From assembly GCA_012034595.1 (NCBI GenBank), contig JAAUPE010000043.1:1-49613 (forward strand): DNA of 49,613 bases. The letters run 5' to 3'. This document shows positions 28,387-37,783 of the stretch, one piece after another. Within the stretch, counting starts at the first letter, position 1. Each line of letters starts with the position of its first letter. Position numbers and translations under genes: made by a program. The notes below the pieces were generated by a model. The model was not told where the DNA came from, made no database searches, and saw only the letters and a list, made by a program, of their open reading frames with translations. The stretch is from Calothrix sp. CSU_2_0. GTDB lineage: Bacteria; Cyanobacteriota; Cyanobacteriia; Cyanobacteriales; Nostocaceae.

Positions 28387-30024
28387 TTAGTAATCGAAAT
28401 CACCACCCATACCACCAGCAGCACCAGCAGGAGCGCCATCTTTAGGCTCAGGCTTGTCAACAACGATACATTCGGTAGTTAACACCATACCCGCGATCGA
28501 AGCCGCATTTTGCAGCGCAGAACGGGTTACTTTTGCAGGATCGACAATACCAGCAGCGAACATGTCAACATATTCGTTAGTTGCAGCATTGAAACCAACG
28601 TTAAAATCTTTCTGTTTAACGTACTCAGCAATTACCGCACCATTTTGACCAGCATTTTCAGCAATTCTCTTCAAAGGAGAAGTTAACGCACGAGCAACAA
28701 TCATTGCCCCAATTAACTCTTCTTCCTTAAGATTGCCGCTTGCCCAAGTTTCTAACTCAGGTGCAAGATGTGCCAAGGTTGTACCACCACCAGGAACAAT
28801 ACCTTCTTCAACTGCTGCTTTGGTAGCGTTGATTGCGTCTTCCAAGCGAAGTTTTTTGTCTTTCATTTCGGTTTCGGTAGCAGCACCAACTTTCACAACT
28901 GCTACACCACCAGACAATTTTGCAAGACGCTCTTGAAGCTTCTCTTTATCGTAGGAAGATTCAGTTTCTTCCATTTGGCGACGAATTTGTTCGCAACGTG
29001 CTTTCACAGCAACATCATTACCTTCAGCAACAATGGTGGTGCTGTCTTTGGTAATGGTGATCCGACGTGCTTTACCCAGGCTATCGAGCTTGGCAGTATC
29101 TAGCCTCAAACCAGCATCTTCAGTGATGAGTTGACCACCAGTCAAGACAGCAATATCTTCGAGCATGGCTTTGCGGCGATCGCCAAACCCAGGTGCTTTG
29201 ACAGCAGCAACATTCAATACACCGCGCAAACGGTTGACAACTAAAGTAGCTAGTGCTTCCTTCTCGATATCTTCAGCGAGGATTACCAAAGGACGACCAG
29301 AACGGGCAACTTGTTCGAGGATAGGCACTAAATCTTGCACCAAACCGATTTTTTTGTCGGTTAAGAGCAAGTAAGGCTCATCAAACACAGTTTCCATCCG
29401 TTCCGCATCGGTTGCGAAGTAAGGGGAAATATAGCCCTTATCAAAGCGCATACCTTCAGTAATTTCCAATTCGGTGGTCATGGATTTCCCTTCTTCCAAG
29501 GAAATTACACCTTCTTTACCCACCTTATCCATTGCTTGAGCAATCATGTTGCCGACTTCTTCGTCGTTACCAGCAGAGATTGCTCCAACTTGGGCGATCG
29601 CTTTGGAATCTTCAACAGGACGAGCATGTTGCTTGATTTTATCCACCAAGAAAGCAGTCGCTTTATCAATACCGCGCTTCAGCACGATCGCATTCGCACC
29701 AGCAGCAACGTTACGCAAACCTTCTTTGACAATTGCATGAGCCAAAACAGTAGCAGTTGTTGTACCATCACCTGCTGCATCATTGGTTTTGGAAGCAGCT
29801 TGACGAATCAGAGCCACACCAGTATTCTCAACATGGTCTTCTAATTCAATTTCTTTAGCGATGGTTACACCATCATTAATAATTTGAGGTGCGCCAAATT
29901 TCTTTTCTAATACGACATTGCGACCTTTCGGACCAAGGGTGACTGCTACTGCTTCAGTCAAAATATCCATACCACGCTCAAGGGCACGACGAGCGTTTTC
30001 GTTGTAAATAATGCGCTTTGCCAT
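28387..30024 (-). CDS. groEL: 60-kDa chaperonin GroEL
   Basis: A 545-residue chaperonin subunit that folds cytosolic proteins in a double ring capped by GroES. Conserved features include the [15 protein letters not shown] and [17 protein letters not shown] nucleotide-contacting segments, [19 protein letters not shown] with the catalytic Asp region, the apical domain, and the GGM-type C-terminal tail (GGMGGDFDY). It is the second gene of a groES-groEL pair under a CIRCE element. Cyanobacteria usually carry a second, monocistronic groEL; the linkage to groES marks this as groEL1. Confidence 0.97.
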   Translation of the reverse strand: MAKRIIYNENARRALERGMDILTEAVAVTLGPKGRNVVLEKKFGAPQIINDGVTIAKEIELEDHVENTGVALIRQAASKTNDAAGDGTTTATVLAHAIVKEGLRNVAAGANAIVLKRGIDKATAFLVDKIKQHARPVEDSKAIAQVGAISAGNDEEVGNMIAQAMDKVGKEGVISLEEGKSMTTELEITEGMRFDKGYISPYFATDAERMETVFDEPYLLLTDKKIGLVQDLVPILEQVARSGRPLVILAEDIEKEALATLVVNRLRGVLNVAAVKAPGFGDRRKAMLEDIAVLTGGQLITEDAGLRLDTAKLDSLGKARRITITKDSTTIVAEGNDVAVKARCEQIRRQMEETESSYDKEKLQERLAKLSGGVAVVKVGAATETEMKDKKLRLEDAINATKAAVEEGIVPGGGTTLAHLAPELETWASGNLKEEELIGAMIVARALTSPLKRIAENAGQNGAVIAEYVKQKDFNVGFNAATNEYVDMFAAGIVDPAKVTRSALQNAASIAGMVLTTECIVVDKPEPKDGAPAGAAGGMGGDFDY

Positions 30025-30153
30025 AATAATCTAACTTGCTTTGTAAGCTATTTTCTGTGTTTTGGTCGAATGTTAAATTGCTAATTGCGAGGGAATCGCT
30101 AATCAGTAATCGGGATTAAGCCCATTACCCATTAACTATTACCCACTAACCTC

Positions 30154-30465
30154 TTAGCTAACAATTGCTAAAATATCTTTTTCCGAAAGCAACACATACT
30201 CGTCAGTACCGAGTTTGATGTCAGTGCCAGCATATTTAGAGTAAAGAACTTTGTCCCCGACTTTGACATCCATTGACAACCGACCACCATCATCTTTGAA
30301 TTTTCCATCACCGATGGAAACTACTTCACCGACTTGGGGCTTTTCTTTGGCTGTGTCGGGTAAATATAGACCACCTGCGGTCTTTTCTTCAGATGCACTG
30401 ACTTTTACGAAGACGCGATCGCCTAAAGGTTTTACTGTTGATACGCTTAAAGATACTGCTGCCAT
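30154..30465 (-). CDS. groES: 10-kDa co-chaperonin GroES
   Basis: A 103-residue co-chaperonin that caps the GroEL ring. It starts [20 protein letters not shown]. The mobile loop [20 protein letters not shown] has the hydrophobic triplet contacting GroEL. The C-terminal part ([18 protein letters not shown], then [14 protein letters not shown]) is typical. It is 129 bp upstream of groEL on the same strand. A CIRCE dyad lies directly upstream. Confidence 0.97.
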   Translation of the reverse strand: MAAVSLSVSTVKPLGDRVFVKVSASEEKTAGGLYLPDTAKEKPQVGEVVSIGDGKFKDDGGRLSMDVKVGDKVLYSKYAGTDIKLGTDEYVLLSEKDILAIVS

Positions 30466-30482
30466 AACAAATTAGTGCCTTC

Positions 30483-30509
30483 TTAGCACTCTCAACTCCT
30501 GAGTGCTAA
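30483..30509 (-). promoter_or_regulatory. CIRCE operator (HrcA site) of groESL
   Basis: A perfect TTAGCACTC-N9-GAGTGCTAA dyad, 18 bp upstream of the groES start codon. In other bacteria HrcA binds this sequence and represses groESL until heat shock. hrcA itself is not in the window. Confidence 0.95.
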
Positions 30510-30589
30510 TTTACCTAATTCAGGCTTGCAATTGCAATGAATTTTGGTGTACGGGTTCCCGAACTAAGTTGGTTAGTCGGGAGTGTAAG

Positions 30590-30720
30590 CAACCCCGGTC
30601 TAAAGACACGGGGCTTCAGCCCAGTTCAAAGTAATTAGTCGGGAACAGATTTAACTGTCCTTCGCCACTTGCTACAACGGGGGGAACCCCCGCAACGCAG
30701 TGGCTCACCAACTGACAACT
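30590..30720 (-). ncRNA. Putative omega (reRNA) guide RNA overlapping the tnpB 3' end
   Basis: In characterised TnpB systems the guide RNA is transcribed from the tnpB 3' end through the right end of the element. Here the stop codon of tnpB lies inside the GGGCTGAAGCCC hairpin, followed by CCCCG..CGGGG and then flanking DNA that would be the guide. The boundaries are inferred from that architecture, not observed. The 5' limit is arbitrary. Confidence 0.45.
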
Positions 30721-31875
30721 AATCCCCGGACTTTCGGGCTGACTTACGGACAACCCCAAAGCTGCAATATTCAACGCAGCATTAATATCAGCGTCATGTT
30801 CAAAACCACAATGCCCACACTTGAACGATTTGCCAGAACGAAAAGACTTGCCTTTGACGGGGTGTACGTGGTGACACCGCGAACAAGTTTGGCTGGTATA
30901 GGCTGGTGGAACCAAAACAACAGGAATACCAGCGATATTTGCCTTGTATTGGGCGAATATTCTCAACTGGTAAAAAGCCCAGTTATTAGTTCTACGACGT
31001 TCGGTTTTACTTCGTGGTTTTTGATTGAGCGATTCTCTGATATTGGTCAAATCTTCAAATGCAATTGCTGCATTCGTAGACTTGGCATCTTGAACAATTT
31101 GCTTGGAAATATTGTGATTCAACCACTTTTGAAAGCGTTGTTCTCTCCCAGAAAGCCTTCTCATCAGCCGCCTAGAACTGCGAGTGCGCTTGGATTGAAT
31201 ATTCGCTCTGACCTTGCTATATCGGTCACGAGTGTTTTGAATCTGTTTACCACTCCAGGATTTACCCGTGGAAGTGGTAGCAATATCGCGTCTACCCAAG
31301 TCAACCCCGATCACCTTGGGAGTTTTCCCTGTTGGGTCGGTCGGGATATCAACACAGATATTGATGTAGTAATCACCTTTACGAGACTTGCAAAACGTTG
31401 CCGATGTTGGTTTTTGTCCTCTCAACAATGCAATTTGGTATCCACCAATCGACATTTTGAATTTGACTCGACCACACATCAGAGTAATGCCAACAGTTTG
31501 CGACTCTTCAATATATTGAAAAGTTCGCACGTCCAAACTAATCGATCTTGGTCGAAACTTGTGAGACACTTGCCGTCTTGGCGCTTTGCGTCGATGGCAA
31601 AGTGTCGAACCCGAAGGGTGGACTTGTTTGACTGCCTTAGCGTTGCCAATCACTCGACGGATTGCCTGACAAACATGGTTTGCTTTCAGCCCGGTAGACT
31701 CACGAACTGGCTTATAAACCTTGTGATGCAACTTGGTTGTGTTCCAGCATTTTTCACGTTTTGCAACCTCCAATATCTGATTACACGCATCAGCAAAGCC
31801 CTGCAAAGTGCGGTCTATTTCAACTCGCAACTCTACAGGGACTATTACTTTGCATTTAACAGATATTGTCTGCAT
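30616..31875 (-). CDS. tnpB: TnpB RNA-guided endonuclease (IS605 OrfB)
   Basis: A 419-residue TnpB, the ancestor-type of Cas12. In known members it cuts DNA next to a TAM under guidance of an RNA from the element end. The RuvC residues appear intact: Asp192 in VIGVDLGRRD, Glu274 in IAFEDLTNIR, and Asp363 in HDADINAALNIA. The zinc ribbon has Cys331, Cys334, Cys353 and Cys356 (QTCSRCHH, FKCGHCGFEH). A basic helical segment (about 225-250) and an N-terminal wedge domain precede it. The length is normal and there are no frameshifts, so it may be active. It lies between groES and the Dnd island. The long plus-strand open frame here is its shadow. Confidence 0.93.
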   Translation of the reverse strand: MQTISVKCKVIVPVELRVEIDRTLQGFADACNQILEVAKREKCWNTTKLHHKVYKPVRESTGLKANHVCQAIRRVIGNAKAVKQVHPSGSTLCHRRKAPRRQVSHKFRPRSISLDVRTFQYIEESQTVGITLMCGRVKFKMSIGGYQIALLRGQKPTSATFCKSRKGDYYINICVDIPTDPTGKTPKVIGVDLGRRDIATTSTGKSWSGKQIQNTRDRYSKVRANIQSKRTRSSRRLMRRLSGREQRFQKWLNHNISKQIVQDAKSTNAAIAFEDLTNIRESLNQKPRSKTERRRTNNWAFYQLRIFAQYKANIAGIPVVLVPPAYTSQTCSRCHHVHPVKGKSFRSGKSFKCGHCGFEHDADINAALNIAALGLSVSQPESPGISCQLVSHCVAGVPPVVASGEGQLNLFPTNYFELG

Positions 31876-32459
31876 TTGGTTGAGTTAGTAACTCATCCAA
31901 TTGTAGCACGAAATACTGACGGGACGCTAAAGCATCCCGTGTCGTTTTTCCTCCCAGGGCTAAAGCCACTGGGTTTCCAAACTCCCGCGAGGCTTTTATG
32001 AGAAAGTGCTTACTGTTTGTTGTGTAAGTTATGCCCAAATCCCCATATTTTCTAAGTGAGTCGTTTTTCTGTAGTTGATGACACTTTAATTTCTTGAGAA
32101 CTGACTCATTTGATTCTCCATAGTAACCGTAATATTTCCATAGGGAATTTTAGTTGGTGATGAATGCAGAACAAATTAGGAATGAGCAAAATAGACCAAA
32201 TTCTCAGAATTTAGCTAAAGCCATAACTTACACAACGAGTTGAATTTTTGCCTGTAACTAATAGTAAATTAATAGATTCAAGGAGGAAATGTGCAAAGTC
32301 AATCGAGTTAGGTTGTTAATTGTATTCCCCATTTTTCCTGAGTTCGTACAGCATCTTTCATCTAATTGAATTATATTCCGCAATTGCACGGACAGAGATG
32401 CCCATCCGACAAGACTTTGAGATTTCAATTTTCTACCCCATCTACTTGCAAACTGCTGT
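31876..32459. other. 584-bp stretch between tnpB and the Dnd helicase
   Basis: Holds the left-end hairpins of the tnpB element and the 15-bp inverted-repeat pair (32019-32236). About 220 bp of AT-rich DNA precedes the helicase gene. No gene is supported. Confidence 0.5.
32019..32236. repeat. 218-bp segment bounded by a perfect 15-bp inverted repeat
   Basis: GTTGTGTAAGTTATG (32019-32033) and CATAACTTACACAAC (32222-32236) are exact inverses. The interior has no gene. It resembles a small non-autonomous element or an IS remnant, although no target duplication is evident. The left copy touches or overlaps the presumed tnpB left end. Confidence 0.65.
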
Positions 32460-34010
32460 ATGTATCAAACGCAAACTAGGGTAAAGCATCTACCAAACGA
32501 CGAACCACCAATATTTAGACTGACAACAAAATTATCAATATTTGGTGATAGTAATGGATTGGGTGTTGTTAGCGAACCAAAAGGTAACTATAAAACTAAT
32601 TCTCCATTATTACCAGGTTGTCCACAAATACCAACATCTCTGCAATTGCGTAGTTACCAACGTCAAGCCATTACAAACTGGTTTGCGAATAATGGTAGGG
32701 GTACTTTAAAAATGGCAACAGGTAGTGGTAAAACCATTACAGCCCTAGCAATAGCCTGCGAACTCTACAAACAAATTAATCTGCAAGTATTGTTAATTGT
32801 ATGTCCTTACCGTCACTTAGTTACCCAATGGCAGCGTGAATGCCAAAAATTCAACCTGCAACCAATCTTAGCTTTTGAAACAGCCCGTAATTGGCATAAT
32901 GAATTATCAACTCAACTCTACAATATTAATTCGGGTTCGCAACAATTCCTTACCCTAATTACAACCAATTCTAGCTTCATGGGTGAAAGCTTGCGATCGC
33001 AACTTAAATATTTACCCGAACGGACTTTAATTATAGGTGATGAAGCGCATAATTTAGGGGCAACAAAACTCGAAGAAAGTTTACCTCGTGCTGTGGGTTT
33101 GCGATTAGGATTATCAGCAACTCCCGAACGTTATTTTGATGAAGATGGCACGCGATCGCTATTAGACTACTTTGGTGAAGTATTACAACCTGAATTCACT
33201 CTCAAAGATGCAATTAATCAAGGTGCTTTAGTCCATTATTTATATTATCCAATTCTTGTAGAGTTAACAGAATCAGAAAGTATTACTTACTCAAGACTGA
33301 CTCACAAAATTGGTAAGGCTTTATTATATAAGGAAAGAGAAAATCTCGATTTGGATAGTTTGGAAAAAGCCGAAGACATCACATATTTATTAATGCAGAG
33401 AGCGAGATTAATTGGAGCGGCTGAAAATAAATTACATGCACTACGGGAACTGATGAGAAATCGTCACGAAACAACCCATACTTTATTTTATTGTGGTGAT
33501 GGTTCTATGGAATCATCAAGTGTTTATACTAGCCACAATCAATCTAATTTACATCAATTAAAAGAAGTTGCTCGAATTTTAGGAACTGAATTGAATTATC
33601 GAATTAGTACCTATACTGCACAAACATCATTAACAGAAAGAGAAAGTTTACGAAAACAATTTGAAAGCGGAGAATTACAAGGTTTAGTTGCTATTCGCTG
33701 TTTAGATGAAGGTATTGATATTCCGGCAATTCAAACTGCTGTCATTCTCGCTAGTTCTAGCAATCCCCGGCAATTTATTCAACGTCGCGGAAGGGTTTTA
33801 CGTCCCCATCCGGGAAAGGAGCGAGCCACAATATTTGATATGATTGTTTTGCCTCCAGATTTGGATCGAAAAACACTCGAAGTTGAGAGAAATTTATTAA
33901 AGAAAGAATTACGTCGGTTTGTCGAGTTTGCCGATTTAGCTGATAATTCAGGTGAGGCAAGAATGAAATTATTTGATTTACAAAAAAGATATAATTTAAT
34001 GGATATTTGA
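32460..34010 (+). CDS. SF2 helicase, DNA phosphorothioation-system restriction type
   Basis: A 516-residue DEAH-type superfamily 2 helicase. Motifs: Q-like RSYQRQAITNWF, Walker A GSGKT (88-92), Walker B DEAH (194-197, IIGDEAHNLGA), LSATP near 219, motif V ATRCLDEG-like VAIRCLDEGIDIP, and motif VI QRRGRVLRP. The family resembles the helicase annotated as a phosphorothioation-system restriction enzyme, found beside dnd genes in cyanobacteria. No nuclease domain is evident, so cutting would need a partner. It is the first gene of the Dnd island. Its assignment to restriction is family knowledge plus context, not shown by sequence. Confidence 0.85.
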   Translation: MYQTQTRVKHLPNDEPPIFRLTTKLSIFGDSNGLGVVSEPKGNYKTNSPLLPGCPQIPTSLQLRSYQRQAITNWFANNGRGTLKMATGSGKTITALAIACELYKQINLQVLLIVCPYRHLVTQWQRECQKFNLQPILAFETARNWHNELSTQLYNINSGSQQFLTLITTNSSFMGESLRSQLKYLPERTLIIGDEAHNLGATKLEESLPRAVGLRLGLSATPERYFDEDGTRSLLDYFGEVLQPEFTLKDAINQGALVHYLYYPILVELTESESITYSRLTHKIGKALLYKERENLDLDSLEKAEDITYLLMQRARLIGAAENKLHALRELMRNRHETTHTLFYCGDGSMESSSVYTSHNQSNLHQLKEVARILGTELNYRISTYTAQTSLTERESLRKQFESGELQGLVAIRCLDEGIDIPAIQTAVILASSSNPRQFIQRRGRVLRPHPGKERATIFDMIVLPPDLDRKTLEVERNLLKKELRRFVEFADLADNSGEARMKLFDLQKRYNLMDI

Positions 34011-34532
34011 ATTAATCACAATGAAAATAAATCAAAACATGAGTCATATCTTTCTCTATCATCCTTTTCTAGTAATTTGGGGTAAACACTTCAATCCATA
34101 TTCATTAATTTTCATTTAAACTCTGTTCCTTCTTTGTCTTTTTGTCGCTGATGCACTAAATAAAAAAGATATAAGCCATAAAATAGCAGTTTAAATTAAC
34201 ATAAAGAAGATTTGCAATTATTATGATGTACAGTCAAACGATTCAAAAGCCATATATAAAGCTTTTTTAACTCTGACTTCTGCTGTATGTGAACAGAAAT
34301 AAATAAAGTTTTCTTGAATTTATTGTTTAAAGGTTTAAGAGATTTTAATAATTAAGGATTATAAAATATAAATTTAGTCTAAAAGAAAACATCTAAGGTG
34401 ATAGATTTTATAAAAACAGCGAATTATAAGGCTTTTCAATATTAATATCTGCAACTTTAATGACAGCATCTTTACGGATATGATAATCCAGTAAAAAGTA
34501 CTACAATTATCTCAAGATAATATTTGATACAA
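34011..34532. other. 522-bp AT-rich stretch, no gene seen
   Basis: Between the helicase gene and the small dnd-linked ORFs. Strongly AT-rich, with no open frame, hairpin or repeat that I can support. Confidence 0.4.
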
Positions 34533-34667
34533 GTGAAAAAATACTATGAATCGAGCGGGATTTATTCGCGTTTATCTGTGTCGATTTCGGACTTTGACGG
34601 TCAAGTACTCTCTGCCGTTAGTGAACTCAACAATAAAAAGTTTCTTCAACAGTTAAATAAGTTCTAA
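34533..34667 (+). CDS. Possible small ORF or gene remnant (44 aa)
   Basis: From GTG 34533 the frame reads VKKYYESSGIYSRLSVSISD and continues FDGQVLSAVSELNNKKFLQQ to a stop at 34667. The composition is protein-like in this frame, whereas an alternative ATG at 34546 gives an unlikely peptide. There is no good ribosome-binding site. It could be the tail of a degraded gene or a tiny upstream member of the ATPase operon. Confidence 0.3.
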   Translation: MKKYYESSGIYSRLSVSISDFDGQVLSAVSELNNKKFLQQLNKF

Positions 34668-34698
34668 ACATATTAATTAAAAACAATAAAAAACTCTA

Positions 34699-34872
34699 AT
34701 GCTAAAAGAACATAATATCGATGATGTACATGAACCAATAAACCATGCTCCAGCAGAAGTAAAACAAATCATAGAAAGAGTATGGCAATTAGAAAAAAGC
34801 CGACTAGATAAGAAAAGTCTCAGCCATATTAATGACGATATCTTGATGATCATAAAAGAATCAGTACGATGA
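34699..34872 (+). CDS. Small Dnd-island protein, translationally coupled (57 aa)
   Basis: The frame from ATG 34699 (MLKEHNIDDVHEPINHAPAE) to TGA 34870-34872 encodes 57 residues: acidic at the start, then helical (EVKQIIERVWQLEKSRLDKK) and ending DDILMIIKESVR. The stop overlaps the ATG of the following ATPase as ATGA, strong evidence that it is translated and coupled to that gene. NCBI names a family of small proteins associated with DNA modification systems in such positions. I place this ORF there only tentatively. Confidence 0.7.
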   Translation: MLKEHNIDDVHEPINHAPAEVKQIIERVWQLEKSRLDKKSLSHINDDILMIIKESVR

Positions 34873-36941
34873 AGCTAATATCAATAAAGCTTTGTAACTT
34901 TCGCTCGTTTTATGGCAAAACACCAGAGATAATTTTAGCTGGTAACGAAATTACCAACACGACAGTTATTCATGGTAATAATGGTAGTGGAAAAACGAGT
35001 TTATTAAATGCATTTACCTGGGTACTTTACGAAAAATTTAGTGCAGCATTTGCATCCACCGAACAATTAGTAAATAAACGTGCGATCGCAGAAGCACAAA
35101 TCGGCAATTCAGTTGATTGTTGGGTAGAGGTAGCATGGGAACACGACAGCAAACGCTACCGTGTCAAACGTCAATGTCGCGCACATAAAACCCAAAGCGA
35201 ATTTGAAGCTGGAAAAACCGAGCTTTACATGCAAGTTGCAGGGGATGATGGACGTTGGTATTTACCACCTCAACAGCCCGAAGAAATTATCAATCAGATT
35301 TTACCAAGTAGCTTGCACCAGTACTTTTTCTTTGATGGAGAACGTATCGAACAAATAGTTCGCAGCGATAAAAAAACCGAAATAGCAGAAGCAACAAAAA
35401 TGCTTTTAGGTGTTGAGGTAATTAACCGTTCAATCAAACATTTAGGGGAAGCAAAGCGAACTTTAGAAGCGGAACTAAAAGCAATCGGGAATTCGGAAAT
35501 TAAACAATTACTCAAACAACAAACAAAAATCGAAATTAAAATAGTAGAGATTCAACAGCGACAGCAAGAAATTAGCCAAGAGATTGAATATCAGAACAGA
35601 TTTAAAAAAGAAACTAGTACTTGTTTGCGAGAGCTTAGTGCAGCTAAAGAATTACAAGAAAGACGACATCATTTAGAAACTCAAAAAACAGCTTTACAAG
35701 AACAATTACGAAAATCTCGCGAAAATATTAAGCGCTTTATCACTACACGCGGTTATACCGCTTTGCTTTCAGAAACCACATCACAATTTTGCAGAATTAT
35801 CGAAAAGCTGAAAGAGTCTGGAGAGCTAAAAGCGGGAATATCTAGGGAATTTATTCACGATTTACTTAGGAAAAATAAATGCATCTGTGGAGCAGATTTA
35901 CATGATGGTGGAAAATCATCCGAACACATCAAGCATTGGTTAGATAAAGCGGGTTCTTCTACAGTCGAAGAAATTGCAATTAGGGTAGGAGTACAAATAG
36001 ATGAAATTGATAAACAAGCTACTAGTTTTTGGGAAGAAATTGATAGAGAGCAATTAGAAATTAGTAGTTTTAGGCAGAAGATTTCCCAACTAGAACAAGA
36101 CTTAGATAATATTCAAGAAAGATTACGAAAAGACCCAAGTGAGGAAATTCGCAGTTTTCAAAAACGTCTTGATGCAATTGAAAGTAAAATTTCCGAATTA
36201 ATTTTTGAACAAGGTAGAAATCAGCAGCAAGTTGAGAGTTTTAAATCTGAATTAGATGACTTAAATAAAAAAATTAATAAGCAGAAGTTTCATGAAGAGA
36301 GGCAAGCATTAGCGCAACGACGAATTACAGCAGCACAAGATGCAATTGATAGATTGGCTGAAGTTAAAATTCGCCAAGAAAATCATTTTCGTCAACAATT
36401 AGAAAAACGTGTTCAAGAAATATTTTGTGCGATTTCTCCTGCTCCCTATATTCCTAAAATTAGCGAAAAATACGAATTGACGCTAGTAGAAAATACATTA
36501 GGTTTGGAAATGCCAGTCGCAGCTTCGACAGGAGAAAATCAGATTCTCAGCTTATCTTTTATTAGTAGTATTATTGATAAAGTCCGCGAATGGAGTTACA
36601 AGAAAAAAATGTTAATGCTACCTGAAAGTAGTACATTTCCAATTGTGATGGATTCACCATTTGGTAGTTTGGATGAAAATTCTCGGCGACATGTTGCCAA
36701 AATAGTTCCCGAATTAGCAAATCAGCTTGTTGTTTTGGTGACTAAAACTCAATGGAGAGGTGAAGTTGCGGAGGAAGTTGGTAATAGAATTGGTAGGGAA
36801 TATGTGTTGACTTATTATTCTTCTAAACCCGATTGCGAACAAAATTATATTGAATTGCGAGGGGAGAGATATCCTTTAGTTAGGCAAAGTCCAAATGAGT
36901 TTGAATATACGGAGATTGTTGAGGTAGATAGAAATAGTTAA
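34869..36941 (+). CDS. SMC/Rad50-like ATPase of the Dnd island (DndD paralogue)
   Basis: A 690-residue ABC-type ATPase. Walker A is GNNGSGKT (36-43) after KLCNFRSFYGKTPEIIL. Two long coiled-coil arms (about 190-300 and 390-500) flank a CxC motif, Cys338-Ile-Cys340-Gly in NKCICGADL, positioned like a Rad50 zinc hook. The signature-like STGENQILSLSFISSIID, Walker B FPIVMDSPFG and D-loop SLDEN follow near 545-605. It is distinct from the dndD at 41359: different hook, signature and length. It overlaps the 57-aa ORF by 4 bp. It probably belongs to the phosphorothioation-dependent defence arm, perhaps as a sensor ATPase; this is inference. Confidence 0.8.
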   Translation: MKLISIKLCNFRSFYGKTPEIILAGNEITNTTVIHGNNGSGKTSLLNAFTWVLYEKFSAAFASTEQLVNKRAIAEAQIGNSVDCWVEVAWEHDSKRYRVKRQCRAHKTQSEFEAGKTELYMQVAGDDGRWYLPPQQPEEIINQILPSSLHQYFFFDGERIEQIVRSDKKTEIAEATKMLLGVEVINRSIKHLGEAKRTLEAELKAIGNSEIKQLLKQQTKIEIKIVEIQQRQQEISQEIEYQNRFKKETSTCLRELSAAKELQERRHHLETQKTALQEQLRKSRENIKRFITTRGYTALLSETTSQFCRIIEKLKESGELKAGISREFIHDLLRKNKCICGADLHDGGKSSEHIKHWLDKAGSSTVEEIAIRVGVQIDEIDKQATSFWEEIDREQLEISSFRQKISQLEQDLDNIQERLRKDPSEEIRSFQKRLDAIESKISELIFEQGRNQQQVESFKSELDDLNKKINKQKFHEERQALAQRRITAAQDAIDRLAEVKIRQENHFRQQLEKRVQEIFCAISPAPYIPKISEKYELTLVENTLGLEMPVAASTGENQILSLSFISSIIDKVREWSYKKKMLMLPESSTFPIVMDSPFGSLDENSRRHVAKIVPELANQLVVLVTKTQWRGEVAEEVGNRIGREYVLTYYSSKPDCEQNYIELRGERYPLVRQSPNEFEYTEIVEVDRNS

Positions 36942-37195
36942 TGCATGTTAGGAGTTTTTAAAAAATAACTTGAAGATTTTTGATGGTTCACTTAAGCAAG
37001 CTAGCTAATTTCAAATTTAATTTGTATGAATTATTTTTGCATAAAGTTAAATTTGAGAGATTCAATTGTTAATCAAGCGTTAATAGATTATAGGATTTAC
37101 GCGAAGAAAACGGGTTTCTGGCTTCACGTGCGTAAGTCCTAAGATTAAGTTTAATTAGGTGTTATTTAAATCATTTCTAAGCATCTACTACAAAC

Positions 37196-37669
37196 ATGGC
37201 AGAAATAGGAAGAATTAGAGTCGCAAAAGATAAAGCAGAATTAGTCAAAGCTTTAACATCCGCAGATAATGGAACTGGTCCTTTTCAAACCTTTGCTGAT
37301 GTGGTTGTATTTGCGGCTGCGTTGGGTGCAAAACATAAAAAACGGGTTCCATTAGGTGAAATTTCTAAACGGGAACCAGCACCGATTAGAGTTGAGTATT
37401 TCAATTCAATGGGTCACGATCGCGTAATTAAGTTACTCGGATGTACGGAAACTCAAAATATTAAAATTCTCTCTCCCCTTGAAGAAGGATTTGATGTTCA
37501 GCGTAATGAAATTTTTGAGGAGTATGCAAATGGAGGATTGGAGATTTTACAAGTAGAATTACGGGGAGCGGTGGATTATACGGAGAGAATTTTATTGCTA
37601 TTAAGTTACGAGAGGAGTAATCGAGAAACACAAGAGGAAGAATTTAATTTGACTAAATTCCTCTCTTAG
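37196..37669 (+). CDS. Dnd system-associated protein 4
   Basis: A 157-residue protein. It starts MAEIGRIRVAKDKAELVKAL, then has PFQTFADVVVFAAALGAKHKKRVPL and a C-terminal part rich in E and L (GLEILQVELRGAVDYTERIL). I recall this pattern as the family called dnd system-associated protein 4, found next to dnd genes and of unknown biochemical role. It lies 254 bp after the ATPase gene on the same strand and converges with dndB. Confidence 0.8.
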   Translation: MAEIGRIRVAKDKAELVKALTSADNGTGPFQTFADVVVFAAALGAKHKKRVPLGEISKREPAPIRVEYFNSMGHDRVIKLLGCTETQNIKILSPLEEGFDVQRNEIFEEYANGGLEILQVELRGAVDYTERILLLLSYERSNRETQEEEFNLTKFLS

Positions 37670-37783
37670 TTTTGTTGATTTTTTTATTGGAGTATCCAAA
37701 TTTTTTATTTTTTTAACGCAAAGGTGCGCTAAGGTTAACGCGGAGATACGCAGAGGAATATAGAGCTTTTATTGTTTTAACTT

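Larger units (their letters stand above)
30590..31985 (-). mobile_element. Solitary tnpB element (IS200/IS605 group), no tnpA
   Basis: tnpB with subterminal hairpins at both sides. The right end (low coordinates) has CCCCGGTCT-AA-AGAC-A-CGGGG (30593-30613) overlapping GGGCT-TC-AGCCC (30611-30622). The left end has ACGGGACGCT/AGCATCCCGT (31919-31940) and CCCAGGGC/GCCACTGGG (31953-31973). There is no Y1 transposase gene, so it would need TnpA in trans. Exact ends are uncertain by tens of bases; the left end may reach about 32023. Confidence 0.75.

Noticed and set aside
30616-31875. Cas12 effector
   Set aside because: The length (419 residues), the IS605-type ends and the absence of a CRISPR array fit TnpB rather than Cas12.
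30700-32001. A 433-codon plus-strand open frame opposite tnpB
   Set aside because: It is antisense to an intact TnpB over its whole length and its product has no recognisable motif. It is a shadow frame.
34546-34656. 36-codon frame from ATG 34546
   Set aside because: The overlapping GTG frame at 34533 has a more protein-like composition; neither is strongly supported.
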